Source: Thalassospira profundimaris
GTDB taxonomy: Bacteria > Pseudomonadota > Alphaproteobacteria > Rhodospirillales > Thalassospiraceae
Assembly: GCF_003326795.1 (NCBI RefSeq)
Contig: NZ_JPWI01000002.1
Coordinates: 124,001-188,000, forward strand
Reading direction: 5' to 3'
DNA length: 64,000 nucleotides
Shown: piece by piece, positions 10,117 through 19,007 of the stretch
Position numbering within the stretch: the stretch's first letter is position 1
Layout: each line of letters begins with the position of its first letter
Notes under the pieces: model-generated
Seen by the model: only the letters and a program-made list of their open reading frames with translations
Told to the model about the DNA's origin: nothing
Database searches by the model: none
Made by a program: the position numbers and the translations under genes

Positions 10117-10250
10117 GTTCCAACCTCATCACTATTGCTGCGGCGATCATGGCCGCGCCTGAAGGATAAACGGTTGATTACCGCCGTTGTTCCCGTGCGG
10201 GGTAACTTGATGACTTAACTTGGCTGTCAATCAGGGGCAAAGATTAGTGA

Positions 10251-11435
10251 TCAGACAACCTGCCCGGCCGACCAGCCCGATGACCAGGCCCACTGGAAAT
10301 TGAACCCGCCAAGATGGCCGGTCACATCAACGACCTCACCGATGAAATAAAGGCCCGGCACATCGCGTGCTTCCATGGTTTTGGAAGACAGGGCATTGGT
10401 ATCCACCCCGCCAACCGTAACCTCGGCAGTGCGGTAACCTTCTGTCCCGCTTGGCGTAACCGACCATTGATTGACATCCATGGCAAGTTTGCGCAGCGCC
10501 TTGTCCCCGGTTTCGCCAATCGGGCGTTCAAGTCCGTGGCGGGCAGTAATCATCTGTGCGAGCCGGTTTGGCAGAATGCGCGACAGAACATTATGAACGG
10601 CCTGTTTCGGATTTTCGGCCTTGGCCGATTTCAAAAGATCGAACGCGTCTTCTTCCGGGTTCAGGTTAACCGAGATGCTGTCACCTTCGTTCCAATAGGA
10701 CGAAATTTGCAAGATCGACGGGCCAGACAGACCGCGATGAGTAAACAGCAATCCTTCGCGGAACTGCTTTTTGTTGCAGCCAACAATCGCATCCACCGAG
10801 ATGCCTGAAAGTTCACCGGTTCTGGCGCGCAGGTCCGGGTCAAAGACAAAGGGTACAAGCGCCGCACGGGTCGGGATAACATTGATCCCGAACTGGCGGG
10901 CAATCTGATACCCGAACCCGGTCGCACCGATTTTCGGGATTGATAATCCGCCACAGGCAACGACAAGGGACTGACAGGTCCATTGCGCACCGGTGCGCGT
11001 GGTGACGTCAAAACCTTCATCATCACGCCGCATGATGTTTGATATTTCGGTATTGAGGCGGATTTCAACATTTGCCGCATCACATTCATCAAGCAGCATG
11101 TCAATGATCTGGAAGGATGACTCATCGCAGAACAGCTGCCCCAGCGTTTTCTCGTGCCAGGTGATATTGTAGCTGTTCACCAGATCCAGAAAATCATGCT
11201 GCGTATAGCGTTTAAGTGCCGATACACAGAACCGCTTGTTCTCGGAAATGAAGTTTTCCGGGCTGGTATGGACATTGGTGAAATTGCACCGCCCGCCGCC
11301 GGAAATACGAATTTTCTCTGCGGGCTTGGCGGAATGATCAACGACGACGACAGAACGCCCGCGCTTGCCAGCTTCGATCGCGCACATCAGGCCAGCCGCA
11401 CCTGCGCCAATGATCAGAACATCAATTTTTTTCAC
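10251..11435 (-). CDS. HI0933/YhiN-family FAD-binding oxidoreductase
   Basis: A 394-residue flavoprotein of the BaiN/HI0933 family. The N-terminal Rossmann motif is GAGAAGLMCAIEAGKRG, followed by the family signature ISGGGRCNFTN, and the C-terminus ends with FIGEVVDVTGHLGGFNFQWA, the usual FAD-contacting block. Members have been linked to bile-acid reduction in gut bacteria, but most are uncharacterised, so only redox chemistry on an unknown substrate can be stated. It is followed on the same strand by nothing closely coupled; the diguanylate cyclase gene upstream is 72 nt away and co-directional. Confidence 0.88.
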   Translation of the reverse strand: MKKIDVLIIGAGAAGLMCAIEAGKRGRSVVVVDHSAKPAEKIRISGGGRCNFTNVHTSPENFISENKRFCVSALKRYTQHDFLDLVNSYNITWHEKTLGQLFCDESSFQIIDMLLDECDAANVEIRLNTEISNIMRRDDEGFDVTTRTGAQWTCQSLVVACGGLSIPKIGATGFGYQIARQFGINVIPTRAALVPFVFDPDLRARTGELSGISVDAIVGCNKKQFREGLLFTHRGLSGPSILQISSYWNEGDSISVNLNPEEDAFDLLKSAKAENPKQAVHNVLSRILPNRLAQMITARHGLERPIGETGDKALRKLAMDVNQWSVTPSGTEGYRTAEVTVGGVDTNALSSKTMEARDVPGLYFIGEVVDVTGHLGGFNFQWAWSSGWSAGQVV

Positions 11436-11507
11436 GTAAACCAGACCAGTTTGAATTGGATGAGTTGGCCAGCCTTATACGTGGAAATAAGGATGTTGTC
11501 AGCGTTC

Positions 11508-12626
11508 TCAGGCGCAACGCTGATTTGCTGATTTGCCGTCGACGGTTTTGTTCTGCGTTACGTCGGGACTGCATTCGGCGGTGTCTGTTGCGATATCGCG
11601 TTCGCTTGCAACCTGATTACGGCCCTTTGATTTCGCATGATAAAGGGCCTGATCAGCGCGTTCGATCAGGCGGACAAGTGGCTCACCAAACTTGAATGTG
11701 GCAACACCGATAGAGACGGTAACGCTGCCGATTACCTTGTTTGTCGTTCTACTGACGATTTTGTGGGTTTCAACACTTTGTCGCAGCAGATTGGCGAACT
11801 GTTTGGCGCATCCCAGTCCGGTTCCCGGAAGGATGATGGCAAACTCCTCGCCTCCGTAACGAGCGGCAAGGTCCTGTCCCTTGACATTGCGCTGAAGCGA
11901 TTCAGCCATCAGACGAATGACCTGATCACCGGCCTGATGGCCGTGATTGTCATTGAAGTTTTTGAAGTGATCAATATCAAGCAACAGCAAGCTCATGGGC
12001 TTGCCATGCTCCATGGCAGACATCGCTTCTTTACGCAGTTGCTGATCGAACGCCTTGCGATTGGCAATGCCGGTCAGCCCGTCGGTCATGGCTTCGCGCT
12101 TCATATTTGCCAGATCCTGACGCAGACGGGAAATCTCCGTCGAGCTATGATCAAGGCTGTTTTCAAAGCTGTGATTTGCGCCTTCCATCTGCCGGGTTGC
12201 TCCCAAAAGACTGTCAAGGGAGTCTTCAAGATTGCTGAAATCTCGGCTGGCGATGTAGTCGCAGAAGTGATCCAGTGCCTTGCCATATTTGCTGGTATCG
12301 ATACCGATTTTCTGCACGTTTGACAGGGTATCATTGATCTGGAGGCGTAAGTCCTCGGTAATCCTGCCAATGATCTTGCGTTCACGTTCAGCACCGAAAA
12401 AGCGGTCATGGATCGCCTTGCATTGCAGTTCGTCAAACTCGCAATTGTTGCTAAGCAGAATATCGATAGTCTGATTCATATCCGGGTTGGTACCCGCGAT
12501 GTAGGAATAGAAGATCAGAAAATTGTCAGGATGCGGAACCACACCAAGTTGCGCCATCAGGGTAAGCGCACTCTTGGAATGTTGCTGGGCATTCTCGTGA
12601 CGAAGACCGTATGTGTGCATGGCCAA
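11508..12626 (-). CDS. Cytosolic diguanylate cyclase
   Basis: Predicted to synthesise cyclic di-GMP. The 372-residue protein has no membrane segment. Residues 1 to about 190 are a helical domain of unknown function, and the GGDEF domain follows from DGLTGIANRKAF, with the signature GGEEF in RYGGEEFAIILPG. The position of the inhibitory site reads KGQD instead of RxxD, so product feedback at that site may be lost. A second in-frame ATG lies two codons in. It is divergent from the TPR protein, with 171 nt between the starts. What the N-terminal domain senses is unknown. Confidence 0.9.
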   Translation of the reverse strand: MAMHTYGLRHENAQQHSKSALTLMAQLGVVPHPDNFLIFYSYIAGTNPDMNQTIDILLSNNCEFDELQCKAIHDRFFGAERERKIIGRITEDLRLQINDTLSNVQKIGIDTSKYGKALDHFCDYIASRDFSNLEDSLDSLLGATRQMEGANHSFENSLDHSSTEISRLRQDLANMKREAMTDGLTGIANRKAFDQQLRKEAMSAMEHGKPMSLLLLDIDHFKNFNDNHGHQAGDQVIRLMAESLQRNVKGQDLAARYGGEEFAIILPGTGLGCAKQFANLLRQSVETHKIVSRTTNKVIGSVTVSIGVATFKFGEPLVRLIERADQALYHAKSKGRNQVASERDIATDTAECSPDVTQNKTVDGKSANQRCA

Positions 12627-12797
12627 CCTGGAAGATATTCCTGATTATGTGTCGGAACGGGCAGAATACTCTCTTTCCAGTTGTGCAGGTTTGATTTGGA
12701 TCAGTGATTTCTTATGGAGGTGTCGAGCCCGCGTTTTATGGTTTGTTCATTCCGGAAAGCTATGTTCAGATCATTCAAAGGGCAGGAAACAAAGGGC

Positions 12798-13754
12798 ATG
12801 CAAACAATGTCGAAATTCAGGGATGTCATCAGGATTGTTCTTCTGACGGGCGTGTTGCTCATCGGCGGGGCAAACCATCACGCCTTTGCGCAGACCGATG
12901 GCGATAGCAAGTCACAGACGGAAAGCCCCCTGCCACCTGATGGTATTGATTTCAGACCACTTGATCCGGCAGAACGATCAAACATGCCGCCATTGATGGA
13001 GCGTTATGTTCTCGACGAACTTAAAAACCTGCGCACCGAGATGCAGGGCATGCGCGCAGAACTTTTGCGTGAAGTCGTCAATCGTCAGCTGGAAGCCATC
13101 GACAAGGCAATTTCCTATTCGTCCAATACGGTGACCTATTTCTTCTATTTTGTCGCAGCGGTCGGTGCGCTTCTGACCATGCTGGGCTGGCAATCCTTGC
13201 GCGAACTGAAATCAAGCGTGCGAAATCTGGCCGACACGGAATTGCATCGTCTGTCCGAAGAATTCGAAGCGCGCCTGTCATCGCTTGAAGATGAGCTGCG
13301 CCTGAAATCCAGGGTCATTAACGAACATCAGCACGAAATCGAACGGACCCAGACCATTCATGCCCTGTGGCTGCAAGCCAACCAGCTGTCAAACCCGCGC
13401 TCAAAAATCGAAACCTATGACAAGATTCTCGAACTGGCACCGGGCGATCCCGAAGTCATGGCCTATAAGGCCGATGCTGCCTTGCAACTCGGTGATCGTG
13501 ACTGGGCACTTAGCCTGTGCAACCGGCTGCTGGCCGAGGCACCCGAAAATGCCAACGGATACTATCAGCGTGCTTGTGCGAATGCCGGTCTTGGCTTCCG
13601 CGAAGCAGCCCTTGCCGATCTGCAGCGTGCGGTGGAACTTTCTGAATCAATGCGACAACCAGCCTGGACCGAAGAAGAATTCGAACCCCTTCGCGATATG
13701 AAGGAATTCGAGGACATTCTTGGCGACAAGAATGATGCGAAACCCGCAGAATGA
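12798..13754 (+). CDS. Membrane-anchored TPR protein
   Basis: A 318-residue protein of unknown function. It begins with a signal peptide (cut near AFAQ), then a short proline-rich stretch and a predicted coiled coil (ELKNLRTEMQGMRAELLREV). One membrane segment follows near residues 106-128, a second long coiled coil near 140-190, and TPR-like helices from about residue 200 (YDKILELAPGDPEVMAYKAD, then ALCNRLLAEAPEN-type repeats). The frame opens at 12714, but the ATG at 12798 has an AGGA upstream and places the signal peptide at the start. It is divergent from the cytosolic cyclase and closed by a strong terminator. It may be a scaffold in the envelope. Confidence 0.7.
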   Translation: MQTMSKFRDVIRIVLLTGVLLIGGANHHAFAQTDGDSKSQTESPLPPDGIDFRPLDPAERSNMPPLMERYVLDELKNLRTEMQGMRAELLREVVNRQLEAIDKAISYSSNTVTYFFYFVAAVGALLTMLGWQSLRELKSSVRNLADTELHRLSEEFEARLSSLEDELRLKSRVINEHQHEIERTQTIHALWLQANQLSNPRSKIETYDKILELAPGDPEVMAYKADAALQLGDRDWALSLCNRLLAEAPENANGYYQRACANAGLGFREAALADLQRAVELSESMRQPAWTEEEFEPLRDMKEFEDILGDKNDAKPAE

Positions 13755-13800
13755 TTTTGCGCCCCAAGGTGTCGGGGTAATACGGGTCGCGTCGAAAATG

Positions 13801-13834
13801 AAAAAGCCCCGCAGCAAAACTGCGGGGCTTTTTG
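13801..13834. terminator. Bidirectional terminator
   Basis: AAAAGCCCCGCAG pairs with CTGCGGGGCTTTT around a CAAAA loop, with A and T runs on the two sides. It serves the TPR gene and the convergent cupin isomerase gene. Confidence 0.92.
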
Positions 13835-13854
13835 CAATCTGAAGGTCGGATGCC

Positions 13855-14532
13855 TTATGCGGAAGGCAGCTCGTTCCAAAGCGGATGGATCGGTGCGACG
13901 TCTTCTTCGATCTTGGTGAAGCGTGCATCGCAATCAAAGAAATAGTTATCGGTCAGATCGTCATTGACCTGCGATACTTCGCCGACAATGACCGGGCCTT
14001 TGCCTTCCTGACCATAGAAGCGATGAACAAGTGTGCGCGGCAGCGTGACACTCTGTCCCGGTTCAAGAACCACCTTGCCGCCGGCAGGAAGGATGTTGAG
14101 CTTCCCATCGGTGCGGACATGAACGTCATTGACGCGATCCATCTGGCCGTCTTCGGTCAGGTTGCAAAGCTCGATCACCAGATTGCCGCCACCGCGTACA
14201 ATGATGTCTTCCATTTTGACCTTGTGGTAATGCCATGGACATTCCTGATTTTCGCCAACAATCATGATCTTTTCGGCATAGGGGACTTCGCCCGGCTGAC
14301 GCAGGATGCCGTTGCGCAGGCAGAAAAGAATCAGGCCGCGTTTGTCAAAATTGCCTTCGCCATAATCGGTCACGTCCCAGCCCATCTGATGGCCGCGGCA
14401 CCATTTCGCAAGATCAGGTTCGGCGTCCCACTGTTGCGGGCTGTAATGTGCCCATTCCGGCAGTTTGAATGCGATGGATGCGTACAGCTCTTTGGCGTGC
14501 TCGATGCAGGCATTGATTTCAGAACGCAGCAT
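13855..14532 (-). CDS. D-lyxose isomerase-like cupin
   Basis: A 225-residue cupin that closely resembles the D-lyxose ketol-isomerase family (about 227 residues in pathogenic E. coli), which interconverts D-lyxose and D-xylulose. The metal-binding core is visible in CPWHYHKVKMEDIIVRGGG (two His and a Glu or Asp) and in the later TLVHRFYG. The N-terminal region HYSPQQWDAEPD and CLRNGILRQPGE fits the family. No sugar kinase or carrier lies beside it, so the physiological sugar is uncertain. It has its own upstream region of about 270 nt and ends at a shared terminator. Confidence 0.82.
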   Translation of the reverse strand: MLRSEINACIEHAKELYASIAFKLPEWAHYSPQQWDAEPDLAKWCRGHQMGWDVTDYGEGNFDKRGLILFCLRNGILRQPGEVPYAEKIMIVGENQECPWHYHKVKMEDIIVRGGGNLVIELCNLTEDGQMDRVNDVHVRTDGKLNILPAGGKVVLEPGQSVTLPRTLVHRFYGQEGKGPVIVGEVSQVNDDLTDNYFFDCDARFTKIEEDVAPIHPLWNELPSA

Positions 14533-14803
14533 GGAAGACCTCTTGTGGCTTATGGATGGTATGGGTCAGATACTGGAACAATGTTCTGGCCCTTAAACTG
14601 TTGGCGCGGTTTTAACATGACGGATATCAGAAAGCGATAGTTTTTGAATGCATTCAAAAGCGGGGATGGAAACAGATTTCAGGGAGCGGTGTCTGCTAAA
14701 CGATGCCTCTCTATTGCCGTTTTTTCTGTCGATACACTGAGATAAGAAGTATTCTTCAAGACACAAAACACACGCAGTGGCTGTAGCATCAAGGGACAAG
14801 AAC

Positions 14804-15538
14804 ATGGCGCAATCTTCGGGCTTTGCAAATGTGGTCGCGGGAATTCTGGTTGCAGGCGGCATCGCGGCATCCGGATGGATGATCGGTCAGGGGATCGAAA
14901 ACATGCGATCGCTTGATCGCTTTGTCACCGTCAAGGGATTGGCAGAGCGCGACGTGAAGGCTGACAAGGCCGTCTGGCCGATCACCTATGTTGCCACCGA
15001 TGACGTGCTGCAAAATGCCCAGGGCAAGATCGATGCCGATACCAAAACCCTTCTTGATTTTCTGGCATCACATGGCATCAGCCGTGAACAGACCGAACTG
15101 CAAAATCTGCAAGTCACCGACCAGCTTGCCCAAGCCTATCGGTCGGGTCCGGTCGAAAGCCGCTATATCGTCAATCAAACCATTCAGGTCCGAACCGATG
15201 ATGTCGATGCGGTGATCGCAGCTTCGCAGGATATAGGCAAACTGCTTCAGGGCGGGATCGTTCTGGGCGGGCAGGGCTATAATCCGGGGCCGAGTTATCT
15301 GTTCACCGGGCTTAACGCCATCAAACCCGAAATGATCGCAGCCGCAACCGCCAATGCCCGCGAGGCCGCCCTGCAATTTGCGACGGACTCGGGTGGTCAG
15401 CTGGGCGGTATCCGGCGGGCGACCCAGGGACTGTTTCAAATTCTGGCCGGTGATGGCGCACCCAACATGACTGAATCCAGTCAGATCAATAAAACGGTCC
15501 GGGTTGTGACCACCATGGAATATCTGATCAAGGACTAA
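14804..15538 (+). CDS. SIMPL-domain (DUF541) periplasmic protein
   Basis: A 244-residue protein with an N-terminal membrane anchor or signal segment (about residues 8-28, rich in Gly and Ala) and a SIMPL domain over the rest, recognisable from FVTVKGLAERDVKADKA and ANAREAALQFATDSG. Proteins of this family sit in the periplasm and their biochemical role is largely unknown. AAGGGA 7 nt before the ATG at 14804 decides the start over an upstream GTG at 14777. The pseudouridine synthase gene follows in the same direction. Confidence 0.82.
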   Translation: MAQSSGFANVVAGILVAGGIAASGWMIGQGIENMRSLDRFVTVKGLAERDVKADKAVWPITYVATDDVLQNAQGKIDADTKTLLDFLASHGISREQTELQNLQVTDQLAQAYRSGPVESRYIVNQTIQVRTDDVDAVIAASQDIGKLLQGGIVLGGQGYNPGPSYLFTGLNAIKPEMIAAATANAREAALQFATDSGGQLGGIRRATQGLFQILAGDGAPNMTESSQINKTVRVVTTMEYLIKD

Positions 15539-15616
15539 TTGTCCCGAAGGCCGGATGCAGGTTGTATGGGCCAGTTGCTGCACCGATCTGTTGACAGTCA
15601 GCCCAAAGCTGGTTTT

Positions 15617-16537
15617 ATGCGCGCCATGGCGCAATTGATCCTGTTTAACAAACCATATGGCGTTCTGACCCAGTTTACCGACCGTGAAAACGGTCGGGCG
15701 ACTTTGGCCGACTATATTGATCTGCCCGGGGTCTATGCCGCTGGCCGACTTGATCGCGACAGCGAAGGTTTGCTGTTACTCACCGATCACGGGCCGCTTA
15801 ATGCCCAGATTGCTCATCCGAAATACAAAAAGCCCAAAACCTATCTGGTGCAGGTCGATGGCGAACCGACGGACGAGGCCCTTGATGCCCTGCGTAACGG
15901 GGTTGAGCTGAAAGACGGTATGACGCTTCCTGCCAGGGTGCGCCGGATCGACGCGCCCGCCAATCTCTGGGAACGTGATCCGCCGGTACGCTATCGCAAG
16001 GAAATCCCGACAAGCTGGATTGAGCTCAGCATTACCGAAGGTCGCAACCGCCAGGTGCGGCGAATGACGGCGGCGGTGGGTTTTCCAACCCTGCGTCTGA
16101 TCCGCCATGCCATCGGTGACTGGACGCTTGATGGCCTGGCGCCCGGCGAATGGAAAGTGATCGAAGTCGAAGCACCACCCGCAACCCACCGGCGCTTGTC
16201 GCCTGGATCGGCAAAGCCGCCACGGCGTGACGAGCTTGATAAGATTGCGGCGGTGGATATTGCTCATGAACCGTCATCGCGACTGTCGCGCCGAAAGGGC
16301 AGGTATAAACCGGCCCGTCACCGAAATGCCCGGTCCGATCCGGCCCCGTCAGGGCAAGACCGGTCAAATCAGGGCCCCTCAGGTAAACGTGCAGCAACGA
16401 CTGCGACCTCAGCCGGGCGCAGCAAAACGGGCGGTTCCGGAAGTGCAAAGCCCGGTAAACGTTCGTCGGGGCGTTCCGGCGTAAAATCATATTCTGTCAA
16501 AGGCGGGCGAAACGGTGCGCGCCCCAAGAAAGGATAG
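15617..16537 (+). CDS. rluE: RluE-type 23S rRNA pseudouridine synthase with basic tail
   Basis: Isomerises uridine to pseudouridine in 23S rRNA (E. coli RluE acts at U2457). The catalytic Asp lies in [16 protein letters not shown], and [20 protein letters not shown] is the usual RsuA/RluE block. The catalytic part ends near residue 200. About 100 further residues are low-complexity, rich in Arg, Lys, Ser, Gly and Pro, a tail absent from E. coli RluE and likely to touch RNA. The start is uncertain: the frame opens at 15539, ATGs stand at 15617 and 15626, and neither has a strong site. rlmJ begins 6 nt after the stop, so two rRNA modification genes appear coupled. Confidence 0.88.
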   Translation: MRAMAQLILFNKPYGVLTQFTDRENGRATLADYIDLPGVYAAGRLDRDSEGLLLLTDHGPLNAQIAHPKYKKPKTYLVQVDGEPTDEALDALRNGVELKDGMTLPARVRRIDAPANLWERDPPVRYRKEIPTSWIELSITEGRNRQVRRMTAAVGFPTLRLIRHAIGDWTLDGLAPGEWKVIEVEAPPATHRRLSPGSAKPPRRDELDKIAAVDIAHEPSSRLSRRKGRYKPARHRNARSDPAPSGQDRSNQGPSGKRAATTATSAGRSKTGGSGSAKPGKRSSGRSGVKSYSVKGGRNGARPKKG

Positions 16538-16543
16538 ACCGAC

Positions 16544-17431
16544 ATGTTAAGTTATCTGCACGGATTTCATGCCGGGAACTTTGCGGACATGCATAAACAT
16601 GCCGCTCTTTGGCTTGTGCTGTCGCATTTGCGCAAAAAGAAAAAGCCGTTCTGCGTAATTGATACCCATGCCGGGTCCGGCTGGTATGATCTTGGCAGTG
16701 AACAGGCCGCCAAGACCGGCGAATGGAAAGACGGCTATGCGCTGGCCAAGGCCGGTGCCAATCCCCCAGAAATGTTGCAGCAATATCTTGATCACGTTGC
16801 CGGTTTTGACCCGATGACAAGGGGGCGTGATTATGGTGTGCGCGAAGATGATGAATATCGTGGTCCGTTTTATCCGGGTTCGCCGTTTATTGTGCGCGAA
16901 ATGCTGCGCGAGGACGATCAGCTTGTCCTGATGGAACTTCATCCGCGCGAATTTGAAACGCTGCATCACCGTGTAAAGCGCGATGACCGAATTCACCTGC
17001 ATAAACGTGACGGATATGAAGGTCTGGTTGGCATGATGCCGCCTGCCATCCGTCGCGGTCTGGTGCTGATGGATCCGAGTTACGACGTCAAACAGGACTA
17101 TCAGAAAGCAGCGATCGCCATCCGGCACGCATGGGGCAAATGGCCAACCGGGACATTCATGTTGTGGTATCCGATCCTTGAGGACGGCTTTGATGTCGAC
17201 CTTCGCAGATCATTTGGCGCCATCAGGTCAGCGGGGGGCGTCCTGTGTGCGGAACTTGCAAGTCGCGATGGCGGGGCAAAGGGCCGGATGCGTGGCACCG
17301 GGTTGCTTGTGATCAACCCACCCTGGCAATTTGATCAGCAGCTTGATGAAATCGGGAACTGGCTTGCAAAGACATGCAAGCTCCCCGGTCCGGCCAAGCA
17401 TTCAGTGCACTGGCTGGTTGCAGCCGAATAA
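16544..17431 (+). CDS. rlmJ: 23S rRNA (adenine2030-N6)-methyltransferase
   Basis: Methylates A2030 of 23S rRNA using S-adenosylmethionine. The 295-residue protein starts with the diagnostic LSYLHGFHAGNFADMHKH, carries the cofactor motif DTHAGSGWYDL and has VLMDPSYDVKQDY as the catalytic motif IV (DPSY in place of the common DPPY). It follows rluE by 6 nt, with AAGAAAGGA inside the end of that gene as the likely ribosome-binding site. Confidence 0.95.
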   Translation: MLSYLHGFHAGNFADMHKHAALWLVLSHLRKKKKPFCVIDTHAGSGWYDLGSEQAAKTGEWKDGYALAKAGANPPEMLQQYLDHVAGFDPMTRGRDYGVREDDEYRGPFYPGSPFIVREMLREDDQLVLMELHPREFETLHHRVKRDDRIHLHKRDGYEGLVGMMPPAIRRGLVLMDPSYDVKQDYQKAAIAIRHAWGKWPTGTFMLWYPILEDGFDVDLRRSFGAIRSAGGVLCAELASRDGGAKGRMRGTGLLVINPPWQFDQQLDEIGNWLAKTCKLPGPAKHSVHWLVAAE

Positions 17432-17433
17432 AA

Positions 17434-17466
17434 CAAGCCCCGCGACAAAGATGTCAGCGGGGCTTG
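17434..17466 (-). terminator. Terminator after chrR
   Basis: CAAGCCCCGC at 17434-17443 pairs with GCGGGGCTTG at 17457-17466. Reading the - strand, the stem is followed by TTTTATTC, so it most likely ends the rpoE-chrR transcript. The + strand side has no T run. Confidence 0.75.
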
Positions 17467-17502
17467 GTGCGTTGGGACGCAGTGGTACTCGTTTGCGGGA
17501 AG

Positions 17503-18207
17503 TCAGATCCCGAAGAAGGGCTGCAGCAATTTGGGCAGCAGTCGATTGAATTTCATCGGCGCGTCGGTTGCGATCAGACAGATGCATTCCTCGGCGGTGT
17601 CGGCAATCGGTTGATGATCGACATCGTCGTCAAGATCGGCAACGTCACCGGCACGGAACCGGCCGATCTCGTCGATATATGATCCCTTGATCAAAAGCGT
17701 CATCTCATGACCATGATGGCCGTGATCGGGGATGGAAATTCCCGGCGCGATTTTAAGCAGACGGACAGTGCCCCTGCTTTCAATCGATTTCAGTTGAAAA
17801 TGCTTTACACCCGGTGCCAGCGTTTTCCAGGGAATGTCATCGAGTGACGTGACATTTTCCGGAAGCAATTCGGCCAAGGGGCGGGGCAAAGCCGCCATCG
17901 CGCTGCCCGTAATGCTTTCGCCAACCGCAATACGCCGCAAGGATGGCAGTTTTTCCGTGACGATATTCTCGTTGGTGGCTTCACGTTCAAGCATTGCCAT
18001 CACGTGATCGAGCGAGTGGGCTGTCATTTCCATGCTATCGGCATTTTCAAGCACAGCACCGCCCATGGTTTCAAACCCGTTGACCTTGCTGCGGCATTGC
18101 GGGCAGACAGTCATGTGGGTTGCCACCAAAAGTTCCATCGCCTGCGACAATGCGCCGCTGGAATAATCCATCAGGGTCTGGTCTGTTGGATGATGTTTGA
18201 TATTCAT
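17503..18207 (-). CDS. chrR: Zinc anti-sigma factor ChrR (cupin type)
   Basis: Binds and inhibits the ECF sigma factor encoded just upstream until singlet oxygen or peroxides trigger its loss. The 234-residue protein has the zinc-binding anti-sigma domain with H6, H31, C35 and C38 (pattern HX3CX2C), the same ligand positions known in Rhodobacter sphaeroides ChrR. The C-terminal cupin domain has H162, H164, E168 and H198 as likely metal ligands. The ATG overlaps the rpoE stop by 4 nt, so translation is coupled. The longer open frame back to 18315 runs into rpoE and is not used. Confidence 0.95.
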   Translation of the reverse strand: MNIKHHPTDQTLMDYSSGALSQAMELLVATHMTVCPQCRSKVNGFETMGGAVLENADSMEMTAHSLDHVMAMLEREATNENIVTEKLPSLRRIAVGESITGSAMAALPRPLAELLPENVTSLDDIPWKTLAPGVKHFQLKSIESRGTVRLLKIAPGISIPDHGHHGHEMTLLIKGSYIDEIGRFRAGDVADLDDDVDHQPIADTAEECICLIATDAPMKFNRLLPKLLQPFFGI

Positions 18208-18794
18208 GCGACACCTTCCAGTCCGCCACGTAACTTGCCAAGTGCAAGTCGCAACCGCGATTTCACGGTTCCCAGCGGGATATTCAGACGCTCGGCAATT
18301 TCGCTGTGTGAGCAATCTTCAAAAAACGACAATTCAACAACCACCTTCTGGTCGGCTGGCAATTCTTCCATCGCTGCCTTGACGAGAACGGCTTCCTGAT
18401 CGCGGCTGACGACTTCGTCTGCCAGCGGGTCTTCGTCAACAATCAGCGTCGGGTCGGAATCATCAACCTCGATATGTTTGCGTTGCCGGAACCGGTCGAT
18501 GCGAAGGTTTCTGGCAACCGTAAAAATCCATGTACTTGCCGCGGCCTTGGAGGGATCAAACAGGTGCGCCTTGCGCCACACCTGCATCATTGCTTCCTGT
18601 GCGAGTTCTTCGGCCGTTTCGGCGTTTCCGCCAAACCGGAACATATACGCCTTAACGCGCGGGGCAAAATGCGCAAACAATTGTGCAAACGCCTCGCGGT
18701 CACGTGTCATCGCAACAGCAACGATCCAATCGGCACATTTTTTTGCCTCCACCGGGTCAACCGGACCGGGGCGTTTGGGCTTGGTGCCGTTCAT
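18204..18794 (-). CDS. rpoE: ECF sigma factor RpoE (ChrR partner, ECF11-like)
   Basis: Directs RNA polymerase to stress promoters and is held by ChrR. The sequence shows sigma region 2 (AEELAQEAMMQVWRKAHLFD and STWIFTVARNLRIDRFRQRK) and region 4 (SFFEDCSHSEIAERL, then IPLGTVKSRLRLALGKLR). The frame is open to an ATG at 18842. The -10 element of its own promoter lies at 18848-18852, which places the transcript start near 18840, so initiation must be inside: the ATG at 18794 has AAAGGGGA upstream, giving 196 residues. An ATG at 18833 is also possible. The promoter matches the sigma factor's expected target, implying autoregulation. Confidence 0.94.
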   Translation of the reverse strand: MNGTKPKRPGPVDPVEAKKCADWIVAVAMTRDREAFAQLFAHFAPRVKAYMFRFGGNAETAEELAQEAMMQVWRKAHLFDPSKAAASTWIFTVARNLRIDRFRQRKHIEVDDSDPTLIVDEDPLADEVVSRDQEAVLVKAAMEELPADQKVVVELSFFEDCSHSEIAERLNIPLGTVKSRLRLALGKLRGGLEGVA

Positions 18795-18846
18795 TCTGGT
18801 TTCGGGTCCCCTTTGGGGCCGCGCCAAGATCATGTTCATCATATAA

Positions 18847-18876
18847 ATCTTACGGCGGCCGCGTTCATTTGGATCA
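18847..18876 (-). promoter_or_regulatory. RpoE-type promoter of rpoE-chrR
   Basis: On the - strand, TGATCC (18876-18871) is followed by exactly 18 nt and TAAGAT (18852-18847). This matches the known RpoE target of Rhodobacter (TGATCC and TAAGA-like boxes) and implies positive autoregulation. Confidence 0.88.
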
Positions 18877-18935
18877 GAAGAAATTGTACGTTTTCTGCCA
18901 GATACTTACAATGTCAGCAGGTAAATAATATTCAG

Positions 18936-18965
18936 TGATCCGCATGTTGTTGTGATGCGTACTCA
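18936..18965 (+). promoter_or_regulatory. Candidate RpoE-type promoter of the lipid operon
   Basis: TGATCC at 18936-18941, an 18-nt spacer, then TACTCA at 18960-18965. The -35 box and spacing are exact, while the -10 box is weaker than the TAAGA/TAACA of the other two sites. It lies about 40 nt before the ATG at 19008. Confidence 0.6.
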
Positions 18966-19007
18966 TATGTAGCTTTGAAATCATAACTGCAAGCAGGCCG
19001 GGCTCAT

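Noticed and set aside
12675..12703. TGATCC on the - strand near the second diguanylate cyclase
   Set aside because: The -10 position with an 18-nt spacer reads TGGAA, so it is not an RpoE promoter match.
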